Source: Udaeobacter sp963725505 (GTDB lineage Bacteria; Verrucomicrobiota; Verrucomicrobiia; Chthoniobacterales; UBA10450). From it: a stretch of 64,000 bases of DNA. Numbering within the stretch: the first letter of the stretch is position 1; the number at the start of each line of letters is the position of its first letter. The stretch covers positions 248,001 to 312,000 of the forward strand of contig CAVRYN010000005.1 in NCBI GenBank assembly GCA_963725505.1, in the 5' to 3' direction. Under the pieces are notes generated by a model, which saw only the letters and a list, made by a program, of their open reading frames with translations, had not been told where the DNA came from and did no database searches. Made by a program: the position numbers and the translations under genes. Positions 53,558-63,600 of the stretch are shown here, piece by piece.

Positions 53558-54785
53558 TCAACGCCCCGGCATCATCTCCAGAACAAAACCCCTGAAATAT
53601 TCTGTTTCAGGAATCGTAGGCAGAACTGGATGATCAGGTGCCTGCTCCAACCGGCGCAGTCGTCGTGCGGAACGCCGGGCATCCACAAGCGCATCCGTGA
53701 TCGTTTCGGAGAATGCCGCGTCGCTCACGTGATGCGAACATGAAAAAGTCGCCAGCAACCCATCTTTCGATAACAGCTTGAACGCGCGCATGTGTAATTC
53801 CCGATAACCGCGCATGGCGTCGCGCAGTCCGCTCTTGGTCCTTGTGAACGACGGTGGATCGAGAACAATCAGATCGTACTGCGTCCCCGCTTTTTCAGCG
53901 GCGCGCAGGAATTGAAAGACATCTTGCTCGATGCATCGGACTTTCAGTTCATTGCAGTCGGCATTTCGCTTCGCGGCGGCGACATTCTCGGCACTTTCTT
54001 CAACACCGGTCACGTCCGCTGCGCCGGCGCGCGCGCACGCCAGCGCAAACGCTCCCTGGTTTGTGAAACAATCCAGCACACGGCGGTTGCGGGCGTATCC
54101 CGCGATGATTCCATAATTATGTCGTTGGTCGAGATAGAAACCGGTCTTTTGACCATGTAAAAGATCGAGTTCGAGCTTCATGCCTTCGATTTCGATCGCG
54201 ATTTGCGGAAGCAGTTCCACGCAAGACGCCTTTATTCAATTCCAATCCCTCCGCTTTGCGGACCGGCGCATCGTTCCGTTCGATAATGGTGAATGCTTGT
54301 AGCGCAGGCGCCCCGCCTGCCAGTCGTTCAGCTCCGGCAAGCGAAGCGCTTGCCCTACAAAAAACGTCTTCAATCGCCTTCACAATCGAATCCTTTCGCA
54401 TGTCCATCGCCAGCGTGAGCGTTTGCAGAACGAAATGATCGCCGTAGCGGTCGATGATCACGCCGGGAAGACCGTCGCTTTCGCTCCACACAACGCGACG
54501 CAGTTTTGGATCGACATTTCGTCGGTCGCGATACTCGGAAGCTTGCGCGATGCGGCGCCGGAAGAAATCAAGATCCAGATCCTGCCGCCGCCGTGAAAAA
54601 CGGCGGGCGACGATTTGTGATTTCGAATTATAAATGGCGCTGCCAATCAAACGGTCGTTGCCGTCCTTCAACGATATGACATCGCCGTCCGCGGGATTTC
54701 CAAAAATCTTCAGGACTTCACTCGAAAACACCCAATCGTGTCCGTGCAATATTCGCGCCCGCGGTTTGACAACGATTCCTGGCAT
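53558..54785 (-). CDS. rlmI: RlmI-like 23S rRNA (cytosine-C5) methyltransferase (frameshifted)
   Basis: Frames 54117-54785 and 53558-54220 make one class I methyltransferase of the RlmI type. The N-terminal part has the PUA domain (LHGHDWVFSSEVLKIFGNPA; GSAIYNSKSQIVARRFSRR) and FTIIERNDAPVRKAEGLELN; the C-terminal part has HGQKTGFYLDQRHNYGIIAG, VLDCFTNQGAFALACARAGA (SAM motif I), LDPPSFTRTKSG and FSCSHHVSDAAF. They join at about 54225. A 21-residue in-frame insert (CRASASLAGAERLAGGAPAL and one more residue) comes from a palindrome at 54298-54361. Modifies 23S rRNA cytosine if functional. Confidence 0.8.
54298..54361. repeat. Palindromic repeat inserted in frame in the rlmI-like gene
   Basis: TGTAGCGCAGGCGCCCCGCC... 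paired with ...CGAAGCGCTTGCCCTACAA; two hairpins with GTAG-type ends. It encodes 21 residues between EDVF and FTIIERND, where the RlmI family has no such insert. Confidence 0.75.
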
Positions 54786-54790
54786 AGAAG

Positions 54791-54909
54791 CAACTCAACG
54801 TCCAACGTCCAACGCTCAACGTCCAACTCCGAAAGTGTTCGCGAGCAGGCGCTCAACAAATGCGATTCTGAATTGGACGTTGAAAGTTGAACGTTGAGCG
54901 TTGAGCGTT
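54791..54909. repeat. Palindromic repeat of 7-nt units forming a divergent promoter region
   Basis: The left end is CAACGTCCAACGTCCAACGC with CAACGTC repeats; the right end TTGGACGTTGAAAGTTGAAC has the matching GTTGAGC/GTTGAAC units. It fills nearly the whole 129-bp interval between the divergent starts of the rlmI-like gene (54785) and purC (54915). Confidence 0.8.
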
Positions 54910-54914
54910 TGCCC

Positions 54915-55811
54915 ATGCAAATCGCTACGCAATCCTCAATCGAACTACCCGGAATCCAAAAACTGCGCAGCGGAAAGGTGCGCGAAGTCTTCGATCTCGG
55001 CGAGACGCTGCTCTTTGTGGCCACGGATCGCATCTCGGCTTTTGACGTGATCCTGTCCGACCCGATTCCGTACAAGGGCGCGGTGCTGAACCAAATTTCC
55101 GCGTTCTGGTTCAACCGCTTCGACGACATCAAGAATCACTTTGTCACGGCGGATGTCGAGCAGTTCCCAAAGGAATTGGAGCCGTTCCGCGAACAACTGG
55201 CCGGACGTTCGATGATTGTAAAGAAAACGAAGCCGTTGCCAGTGGAATGTGTGGTGCGCGGCTATCTCGCTGGTTCTGGTTGGAAAGAATACCAGGACTC
55301 GCAGAGCATCTGTGGAATTCAACTTCCACCCGGGCTAAAGCAGGCGTCGCAGTTGCCGGAGCCAATTTTCACGCCGGCGACAAAAGCAGAAGAAGGTCAT
55401 GATGAGAACATCGACATGAAACGATGCGCCCAGGTTCTCGGTGAGGAACTCGCAGACCGCGTGAAAGCGCTAAGCCTCGAAATTTATTCGCGCGGACGCG
55501 ATCACGCCGCGCAGCGAGGAATAATCGTCGCGGATACGAAATTTGAATTTGGCACTGTCGATGGAGATTTGCTTTTGATCGACGAATGTCTCACGCCGGA
55601 CTCTTCACGCTTTTGGCCTAAGGACCAATACGCCGTCGGACAGAGCCCACCGAGTTTCGACAAACAATTCGTGCGCGACTATCTGGAGACGCTCGACTGG
55701 GACAAGACCCCGCCCGCACCACGCCTGCCGAAGGATGTTATCGAAAGAACTTCCGCCAAATATCTCGAAGCATTCCGGCGCCTGACCGGTAACGAGATCA
55801 CAAACGGTTAG
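54915..55811 (+). CDS. purC: Phosphoribosylaminoimidazole-succinocarboxamide synthase
   Basis: The 298-residue SAICAR synthetase starts at ATG 54915 (an in-frame TTG at 54894 lies in the repeat). Motifs: RSGKVREVFDLGETLLFVAT, DRISAFDVILSDPIPYKGAV, VECVVRGYLAGSGWKEYQ, ATKAEEGHDENI and FEFGTVDGDLLLIDECLTPD. It makes SAICAR from CAIR and aspartate with ATP in purine synthesis. It is the yeast-like form of about 300 residues. No other purine genes are in the window. Confidence 0.95.
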   Translation: MQIATQSSIELPGIQKLRSGKVREVFDLGETLLFVATDRISAFDVILSDPIPYKGAVLNQISAFWFNRFDDIKNHFVTADVEQFPKELEPFREQLAGRSMIVKKTKPLPVECVVRGYLAGSGWKEYQDSQSICGIQLPPGLKQASQLPEPIFTPATKAEEGHDENIDMKRCAQVLGEELADRVKALSLEIYSRGRDHAAQRGIIVADTKFEFGTVDGDLLLIDECLTPDSSRFWPKDQYAVGQSPPSFDKQFVRDYLETLDWDKTPPAPRLPKDVIERTSAKYLEAFRRLTGNEITNG

Positions 55812-55844
55812 CAATTCACACGCTCGCGCGGGACCTTCAATAAA

Positions 55845-57387
55845 ATGTCATCAACCCGGCCGGACATATTGTTCATCATGACCGACCAGCAGCGATTCGA
55901 TACCATCGCTGCGCTCGGTAACTCCCATATTTACACGCCGAACCTCGATCGCCTGGTGCGAAGAGGAATTGCCTTTTCAAATGCATACGCTGCATGCCCA
56001 GTTTGCGTCGCCGCACGCTATACGATTCGGACTGGTTGCGACGCGGCGACGACGCGCGTCTTCAGCAATGCAAAGGCAGATCCTGTGGCCGGCCAGGCCA
56101 AAGAAATGGAAGCGCGTTGCGGACCCTATCTCGCTCGCGTGATGTCGCACCTCGGGTACCGCACGTTTGGAATCGGAAAATTCCACACTTATCCATGGGA
56201 TGAAGACGTAGGTTACGAAACGCTCTGGCGCAGTGAAGAGACGTACCATCCGCCTGCGCGCGAAGGTGATGACTACGGTTCATGGCTCGCTCGCGAGCAT
56301 CCGGAATTCGATTTCCTCGAGCAACCAATGGGGGAACGCAGCGAAATGTATTACCTTCCACAGCGCAGTCCGCTTCCAGCGGAGTTGGGCGCGGAGTGGT
56401 GGGTAGCCGATCGCGCTGTTGAAGAAATTGTAAAGTCAGATGATTCGCGCCCGTTTTTTGGATTCGTCTCGTTCATGGGCCCGCATCCGCCGCTAGCTCC
56501 ACCGATTCCTTTCAATCGGATGTACAACCCTGATCGAATGCCAGAGCTGGTCCTCGGAAGCATCGAGGAAGATCACTTGGATGAAGAGATCCCTTACATG
56601 CGACAGGCTGTCTGGGCCGATGCCATCAATCCGGCGCTGGCGAAAATCGTCAAGGCCCGATACTACGGCGAGATTACTTATCTGGATCATTGTCTTGGCC
56701 GGATCCTCGATGCGATCGAAGCGCGGCCAAATTCTGACGAATGTTCTGATCTGCTTTTTTTCGGACCACGGCGATCTTTTAGGTGATCATCATGGCTGGC
56801 AGAAACAGAACTTCTTCGAGGCGGCTTGCCGTTTCCCCTTGCTTCTTAGCTGGCCTGCAACGCTGCCGGCCGGAACCGTTCGCACTGAATTGATCAGCCT
56901 GGCGGACCTCTTCGGAATTGCGACGGAGGCTGCGGGCGCATGCGAACTGCGGCAGGGAATGGATGTTCTCAAAATGCTGCGAGGCCAATGTGCGCAGCGC
57001 GAATATCTAATCGGTATGGTTGAAGTTCCTGGTTCGCAAGATTTCAAAGTCATGGTCGTGACCGATGAATGGAAATATATTTTCATGGCCAACGGCGGCC
57101 GGGAACAACTCTTCAATCTCAAACGCGATCCCAATGAGTTGTCGAACTGCGTTAGTTCATCTTCCGGAATCAGAGATGACCTTAATGCTGTCGCTGTGAA
57201 AGCGTGTCGGGTTCCGGGTGCAATGGACGCGCTCGAAAGCGATCAACTTCGCGCATTTCCTTTCCGTGAACGAACACCGACACGCATCTGTCAATTCGAC
57301 CGGTCGCGCGGCGTGTTTGGATTCCCCGAAAAACCAGAAGACGCGCTGAAGGGTTTCGACCGCGCCACCCTGAAACGAGTGGAGTGA
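55845..57387 (+). CDS. Sulfatase (frameshifted)
   Basis: Frame 55845-56786 carries the N-terminal two-thirds: DILFIMTDQQRFDT (metal Asp), the formylglycine site in PVCVAARYTIRTG (C-x-A-x-R type), FGIGKFH and FFGFVSFMGPHPP. Frame 56581-57387 has the rest, beginning LICFFSDHGDLLGDHHGWQK (metal Asp/His) and EQLFNLKRDPNEL. They join at about 56735. Maturation of the Cys would need a formylglycine-generating enzyme, not seen here. The substrate is unknown (choline- or glycan-sulfate). It leads two methyltransferase genes. Confidence 0.8.
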
Positions 57388-57388
57388 C

Positions 57389-58132
57389 ATGCAAGCGCCT
57401 TCGGACGATCGGGAAGATCTTGGTGTAGGCCTGAAGCCGGGCGATCCACATTATCGTGCGTACGTCGGTCCTCCGGAAGATTACGATTTGATCGCAGCGA
57501 TGACGTTCAATCTTCTCACCACGCTTGGCCTGCGCCAGCATCATTCATTGCTTGATATCGGCTGCGGTTCGCTTCGGATCGGACGACTCCTGATTCCATA
57601 CCTGAATCGGGGAAAATACTTCGGTATCGAGCCTGCCGAATGGCTTGTCGCAGAGGGAATCAAGCAGGAACTCGGCGAAACAGTCGTTCAAACTAAACGG
57701 CCAACGTTTTTCTTTACCGACGCACCCGAGGCAGTTGTCCAGGCGAAAGTCTTATTCGATTTCGCGCTGGCTCAATCGATCTTCAGTCATTGCGGACTGG
57801 ATCTGATCAGGGGTTGGTTGTCCGCGGTTTCGCGTTCACTGGCTCAGGAAGGAGCGTTGATTGTTACGTTCTTGATCGGCCAGGAAGACTCGCCGCGGAC
57901 CGGCTGGATCTACCCTGAGTGTGTGAATTACCGGCCAGCTACTTTGGAACGCGCAGCTGCAGAGGTGAATTTGCGATTTGAAATTCTGGACTGGAAACAT
58001 CCCCGGCAGACGTGGGCGCTTTTCGCCGCGCCCAGGTTCGATTCGAGTTGGTTTAAGAACCAACCTCTCTCTTGGAATGCAGCACTCGAAAGAGCGCTCA
58101 GCCACAAGCATCAGCCGATAAATCATCCGTGA
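57389..58132 (+). CDS. SAM-dependent methyltransferase
   Basis: The 247-residue class I methyltransferase starts 2 bp after the sulfatase stop: SLLDIGCGSLRIGRLLIPYL (motif I), GIEPAEWLVAEG, VLFDFALAQSIFSHCG, GALIVTFLIGQEDSPRTGWI. It may act with the sulfatase and next gene in modifying a glycan, lipid or natural product. The acceptor is unknown. Stop and next start overlap (GTGA). Confidence 0.8.
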   Translation: MQAPSDDREDLGVGLKPGDPHYRAYVGPPEDYDLIAAMTFNLLTTLGLRQHHSLLDIGCGSLRIGRLLIPYLNRGKYFGIEPAEWLVAEGIKQELGETVVQTKRPTFFFTDAPEAVVQAKVLFDFALAQSIFSHCGLDLIRGWLSAVSRSLAQEGALIVTFLIGQEDSPRTGWIYPECVNYRPATLERAAAEVNLRFEILDWKHPRQTWALFAAPRFDSSWFKNQPLSWNAALERALSHKHQPINHP

Positions 58133-58875
58133 GCGACGAGAACATTTTTGCCGTCCCACTCAAGGTGGAGGACGTGGCCGATTGTTACTTTTACCACACT
58201 ATGGAACTCCCCGGTTATGGAGTCATAGAGGGACAGGATTGGGATCTACGTGGTGGAGTCGATGAGTATCTCGGCAAAGTCGATTTTGATGGTCAACGCG
58301 TTTTGGAAATTGGTCCCGCCAGCGGTTTTCTAACTTTCGAGCTGGAAAAACGCGGCGCCGAAGTGGTCTCAGTCGAAGTAACAACAGAGCACGGCTGGGA
58401 TTTTGTTCCGTATCCGGCTGAAAGATTGGAAGAAGTGTTCGGCCCGCGCCGAATCGTAATGCAACGGCTAAAGAACTCCTACTGGTTCAGTCACGCTGCT
58501 CATCGTTCCAAGGCGAAAATATATTACGGAGACGTTTACAATTTGCCTGCCGCCCTCGGGCAATTCGACATCGGAGTGATGGGCTCGGTGCTGTTACACT
58601 GTCGTGATCCACTCCGAATCGTTGAACAATGCGGAAAGATGGCCAGGGCGCTCATCATCACTGATATGTTCCATTTGGATTTGGAAGGAGCGCCTGTCTG
58701 CCGTCTCGCACCTACTCCGCAGAATTTCCTCTGGCATACCTGGTGGAATTTCAGCACTCAATTTTTTACTCAATTTCTATCCGTAATGGGATTCAGCACT
58801 TCAGAAATTTTGCGCCACCAACAGCATCACCGCGGCAGGCCGTACACCCTTTTCACCGTCGTCGGCCGAAGATAA
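58129..58875 (+). CDS. SAM-dependent methyltransferase (tRNA mo5U34-like)
   Basis: Starts at GTG 58129, overlapping the upstream stop by GTGA (248 residues). Pattern: YFYHTMELPGYGVIEGQDWD, RVLEIGPASGFLTFELEKRG (SAM motif I), EVVSVEVTTEHGWDFVP, LGQFDIGVMGSVLLHCRDPL. It resembles methyltransferases annotated near CmoB or glycan O-methyltransferases; the target is not evident. Long in-frame N-terminal extensions into the previous gene are unlikely. Confidence 0.8.
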   Translation: MSDENIFAVPLKVEDVADCYFYHTMELPGYGVIEGQDWDLRGGVDEYLGKVDFDGQRVLEIGPASGFLTFELEKRGAEVVSVEVTTEHGWDFVPYPAERLEEVFGPRRIVMQRLKNSYWFSHAAHRSKAKIYYGDVYNLPAALGQFDIGVMGSVLLHCRDPLRIVEQCGKMARALIITDMFHLDLEGAPVCRLAPTPQNFLWHTWWNFSTQFFTQFLSVMGFSTSEILRHQQHHRGRPYTLFTVVGRR

Positions 58876-58883
58876 TGCGGGTT

Positions 58884-59868
58884 CTACGAAATCAATTCGC
58901 TCACGAGCGATTTTTCTTCTTTTAACTCGGCTACCGACGCGTCGATTTTCGCACGGCTGAAATCGTTGATCGGAAGGCGTTGCATGATTTCCAATTTTCC
59001 ACCGCGAACACGGACGGGGAATGAGGAGATCAATCCTTTCTCGACATCATAACTCCCGTCCGAACATACGGCCACGCTGTGCCAGTCGTCGCCGGGCGTG
59101 TCGGTGGTGAGCGAATTGACGGTATCGACAATCGCGTTCGCAGCCGAGCCAGCTGAAGAAAGTCCTCGGGCCTTGATGACGGCGGCGCCGCGCTGTTGCA
59201 CGGTCGCAATGAAATCTTCTTTCAGCCATTTCTCGTCCCCAATCACTTCGTTTGCGGGACGACCGTCGATCCTCGCATTGTAGAAATCCGGATACTGAGT
59301 TGAGGAATGATTTCCCCAGATGGTCATGTTGGTGACCGAGCTAATCCCTATCCCGGCCTTATGCGCGAGCTGTGCGCGGGCGCGGTTTTCGTCCAATCGC
59401 GTCATGGCGAACCAGCGGTCACGCGGAATTTCTTTCGCGTTGTTCATCGCAATTAAACAATTTGTGTTGCATGGATTTCCGACCACGAGCACGCGCACAT
59501 CGGACGCGGCGTTTTTTTGAATCGCCTGACCTTGCCCGACAAAAATTTTGCCGTTGACCCCGAGTAACTCCTTCCGCTCCATGCCGGCTTTGCGCGGAAT
59601 GCTTCCGACCAACAAAGCCCAGTTGATGTCGCGAAAGCCTTCATTCAGATCTGCGGTTGGTACGACGGATTCCAACAAGGGGAAGGCGCAATCGTCCAAT
59701 TCCATGACCACTCCATTCGAGCGCACCCAGGATAGCTGGAATCTCAATCAAATGGAGCCTGAGCGGCTGATCGGGTCCGAACATTTGCCCGGAAGCAATA
59801 CGAAACAGAAGCGCGTAGCCGATCTGCCCGGCGGCGCCCGTGACAGCGACTTTAATCGGAGTTTTCAT
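58884..59868 (-). CDS. mdh: Malate dehydrogenase (frameshifted)
   Basis: The N-terminus lies in frame 59641-59868 (MKTPIKVAVTGAAGQIGYAL, Rossmann GxxGxxG; LIEIPAILG), the rest in frame 58884-59747 (NGVVMELDDCAFPLLE, VVGNPCNTNCLIAMNNA, MTRLDENRARAQLAHKAG, IWGNHSSTQYPDF with the catalytic His). They join at about 59730; one extra base at CTCGAAT (expected CTCAAT) explains the shift. It oxidises malate to oxaloacetate in the TCA cycle. A broken single TCA gene would be surprising, so a sequence error is likely here. Confidence 0.85.
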
Positions 59869-59918
59869 GATGCAATTAGCCATAAACAACTTGCTGAGCA
59901 AAGCCGAAGCATGCATCC

Positions 59919-60001
59919 GTCATGTCGAGCGAAGTCGAGACATCCCGTAAAGTTACCTCCAGGTTGCGCCACGGGATTCCTCGACTTCGCTCGGAATGAC
60001 A
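59919..60001. repeat. TGTCATYCYGAGC palindromic repeat, copy 6
   Basis: GTCATGTCGAGCGAAGTCGA facing CTCGACTTCGCTCGGAATGA. It lies between mdh and sufE starts (divergent). Confidence 0.8.
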
Positions 60002-60033
60002 GGAATAGAATCCGCGGTAAATTCTGTTCCTCA

Positions 60034-60489
60034 ATGTACCCGACGAAACTAAACAAGATCATCAATCTCTTTGAATCGCTGCCGGAAGATGAACGGCGCG
60101 AGACACTCGTTTCCTACGCGGACAGCGCGAAGAAACAGGAGCCTCGCGAAAGCGAGAAGTTCGATCTGGTCGATGTGCGCAAAGACGAGGAATGCACGGA
60201 CACGGTCGGGGTTTATCTGCAGGTGGATGAAACCGGAAAGGCGCACATCCGCATGACGCTCGGCCCGGAGGTGCAAACGCTTACCCGCTCGATGACCGCG
60301 ATTCTTTGTAAAGGGCTCGAAGGCTCAACGCCACAGGAGATTCTCGATCTCCCGAGTGATTTCGTCACCCGCATCGTCGGCACGGAACTGGTGCGTCTCC
60401 GCAGTCAGACCATTTATTACGTCCTCACGCGCATCAAAAGCATTTGCAAAGTCTGGCTGGATCGGCAGCGCATGGCGCAGGTGGCGTAA
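60034..60489 (+). CDS. sufE: SufE family Fe-S cluster assembly protein
   Basis: From ATG 60034 (151 residues): LNKIINLFESLPEDERRETL, VYLQVDETGKAHIRMTLGPE, LTRSMTAILCKGLEGSTPQE (the sulfur-accepting Cys) and a C-terminal helix pair. SufE takes sulfur from SufS for Fe-S cluster building. No suf operon is nearby. It lies between two palindromic repeats. Confidence 0.85.
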   Translation: MYPTKLNKIINLFESLPEDERRETLVSYADSAKKQEPRESEKFDLVDVRKDEECTDTVGVYLQVDETGKAHIRMTLGPEVQTLTRSMTAILCKGLEGSTPQEILDLPSDFVTRIVGTELVRLRSQTIYYVLTRIKSICKVWLDRQRMAQVA

Positions 60490-60497
60490 CTTCATTT

Positions 60498-60613
60498 TGT
60501 CATTCCGAGCCGCGAAGACGGCGAGGAACCTCACATTCGAAGCTTGGTCACACGAGTTTCGATGCGTGAATTTCAGGGCCTGTGCGAGGTTCCTCGCTTC
60601 GCTCGGGATGACA
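60498..60613. repeat. TGTCATYCYGAGC palindromic repeat, copy 7
   Basis: TGTCATTCCGAGCCGCGAAG facing TCGCTTCGCTCGGGATGACA, 116 bp. It lies between sufE and carB and could end the sufE transcript. Confidence 0.8.
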
Positions 60614-60671
60614 TTGTTAGAGTTCCCACGTGAACTTTGCGTGATTTCGTTTACCATCCCCGCTGGCGCAG

Positions 60672-63600
60672 ATGCCGCGAAATAACGAGCTCAACAAAAT
60701 CCTTCTCATTGGCTCCGGTCCAATCGTGATCGGGCAAGGCTGCGAATTTGATTATTCCGGAGTGCAAGCGTGCAAAGCGCTGCGCGAAGAAGGTTATGAA
60801 GTCGTGTTGGTGAACTCCAACCCGGCTACCATCATGACCGATCCGGAGTTTGCGGATCGCACTTATGTCGAACCGATCACTCCCGAAGTGATCGAGGCCA
60901 TCATGGAACGCGAAAAACCGGATGCGATTTTGCCAACTCTGGGTGGACAGACGGCGCTGAATGCCGCGATGGAGTTGAATCGCAACGGCGCACTGGCGCG
61001 GCACGGCGTGAAATTGATCGGCGCAAACGCGCAGGCCATCGCAAAAGGCGAAGATCGGCAGTTGTTCAAGGAAGCGATGCTGCGCATCGGGCTCGAGGTG
61101 CCGTGTTCCGGCGTGGCGCGTTCCCTGACTGATCTCGATCGGATCGTCGCTGAAATCGGAACGTTTCCGCTCATCATTCGTCCGGCGTTCACTCTGGGCG
61201 GGACCGGCGGTGGGATCGCTTACAATCGCGAGGAGCTCGATGTGATCGCTGCGCGCGGCCTTGACCTTTCGCCGGTTCACGAGGTGTTGATCGAAGAATC
61301 GCTGGTGGGCTGGAAGGAATTCGAGATGGAAGTGATGCGCGACCGGATGGACAACTGCGTGGTCGTTTGTTCCATCGAAAACTTCGATCCCATGGGCGTG
61401 CACACGGGTGATTCCATCACAGTCGCGCCAGTGCAAACGCTCACCGACAAGGAATACCAAATGATGCGCGACGCCGCGTTCGCCGTCATTCGCGAGATCG
61501 GCGTCGAGACCGGCGGATCCAACATTCAGTTTGCTGTTCATCCTGACACGGGCCGAATGGTCGTGATCGAAATGAACCCGCGCGTCTCGCGTTCCAGCGC
61601 GCTCGCATCGAAGGCGACCGGTTTTCCGATTGCGAAAATCGCGGCAAAACTGGCCGTCGGCTATGCGCTGGACGAAATCAAAAACGATATCACGCGCGAA
61701 ACGCCGGCGTGCTTCGAGCCAACGATCGATTACTGCGTGGTCAAAGTGCCCCGCTTTACGTTCGAAAAATTTCCGCAGGCGGACGCCACGCTCACGACGC
61801 GAATGAAGAGCGTCGGTGAAGCGATGGCCATCGGGCGTACGTTCAAGGAAGCATTGCAAAAAGCTTTGCGCAGTCTGGAGATCAAGCGCTTCGGTTTGTG
61901 CGGCGATGGCGGGGACAAAGATGTCGATCTTGAGACTCTGCGCTTGAAGCTGGCGATTCCCAATGCTGAACGAATCTTTTACATCGCGCAGGCATTTCAA
62001 AAAGGCGTATCAGTCGATGAGGTCTTTGACCTAACGAAGATCGACAAGTGGTTTTTGAGGAACATCGCTGACCTCGTTACTGAGACGGGATGTTTGAAGA
62101 CGAAAATATTCTCGCGCGCGAAGAAGCTCGGTTTCTCGGACCGACAGTTGGCGGTTGCGCGAGGCGCTTCGGAAGAAACAATTCGATCGGAGAGAAAAGC
62201 TCAAAATGTCGCACCGACGTACCGCCTCGTCGACACATGTGCGGCAGAGTTTGAAGCTTATACGCCGTATTACTACTCGACCTACGGCGACGAGAACGAG
62301 CGGCGCGAGAGCACTAAGCGCAAAATCATGATTCTGGGTGGCGGACCGAATCGGATCGGGCAGGGCATTGAGTTCGACTACTGTTGTGTGCATGCCGCGT
62401 TCGCGCTGCGCGAGCTCGGGTTCGAAACCATCATGGTTAACTCGAATCCGGAGACGGTCTCCACCGATTACGACACCAGCGACAAACTCTATTTTGAGCC
62501 GCTCACCTTAGAGGACGTGCTCAACATTTACGATCAAGAGAAACCAGAAGGCGTGTTCGTCCAGTTTGGTGGACAAACACCGCTAAATCTGGCCAGCGGA
62601 TTGAAGGCAGCAGGCGTGCCCATTCTTGGGACGCAGCCCGAAAGCATTGAGACCGCAGAAGACCGGCAGTTATTCGCCACCATGCTGGACAAGCTCGGTC
62701 TGCGGCAAACTCCGAACGGATCGGCGACGAGTACCGAAGCGGCTATCGAGATCGCGAAGAAAGTTGGTTACCCAGTTTTGGTGCGACCCTCGTTCGTTCT
62801 GGGTGGGCGCGCCATGGAACTTGTCTATAACGAGGGAGATCTTCGGCGCTATATGGCGAGCGCCATCGAAGTGACGCCCGGTCGTCCAGTGCTCATTGAT
62901 CGCTTTCTCGAAGATGCAATCGAAGTCGATGTCGATTGCATCTCAGACGGCGAAACGACCGTAATCGGGGCCATCATGGAGCACATCGAGGAAGCGGGCA
63001 TTCACAGTGGCGACAGTGCCTGCGTGATTCCGACATTCTCATTGTCGCAAAAAGTCCTCGATGAGATTTCCGCAGCAACAAAATCGATGGCGCGTGAACT
63101 GAACGTGCGGGGGCTGATGAACGTGCAGTTCGCGGTGAAAGGCGATAACGTTTACGTTTTGGAAGTGAACCCGCGCGCGTCGCGCACGGTTCCCTTCGTC
63201 AGCAAGGCAATCGGCGCTCCACTGGCGAAACTTGCTGCCAAAGTCATGACCGGAAAATCATTGTGCGAACTCGGATTTACCCGGGAAATCGTGCCGAAAC
63301 ATTTTTCCGTAAAGGAAGCCGTGTTCCCATTTCTGCGCTATGAAGGCTTGGATATCTCACTTGGTCCGGAAATGAAATCGACCGGCGAAGTGATGGGCAT
63401 TGATATCGATCTCGGCCTTGCCTATGCGAAATCGCAGATGGCCGCCCCGCCGCCGCTGCCGAAAACTGGAAAAGTCTTTGTCAGCGTCAAGGACGCCGAT
63501 AAGGAAGCGGTCATCCCGGTTGCGCGCGAGTTCGTGAAGCTCGGTTTTGAAATCATTTCCACAAGCGGAACCGCGGAAGCGCTGGCGAAAGCAAAAATCA

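Noticed and set aside
54791..54909. Tandem CAACGTC units considered as a CRISPR array
   Set aside because: Units are 7 nt with no spacers, and form an inverted repeat.
60651..62000. 449-residue frame antisense to carB
   Set aside because: Complementary to a well conserved gene; no motif or start signal.
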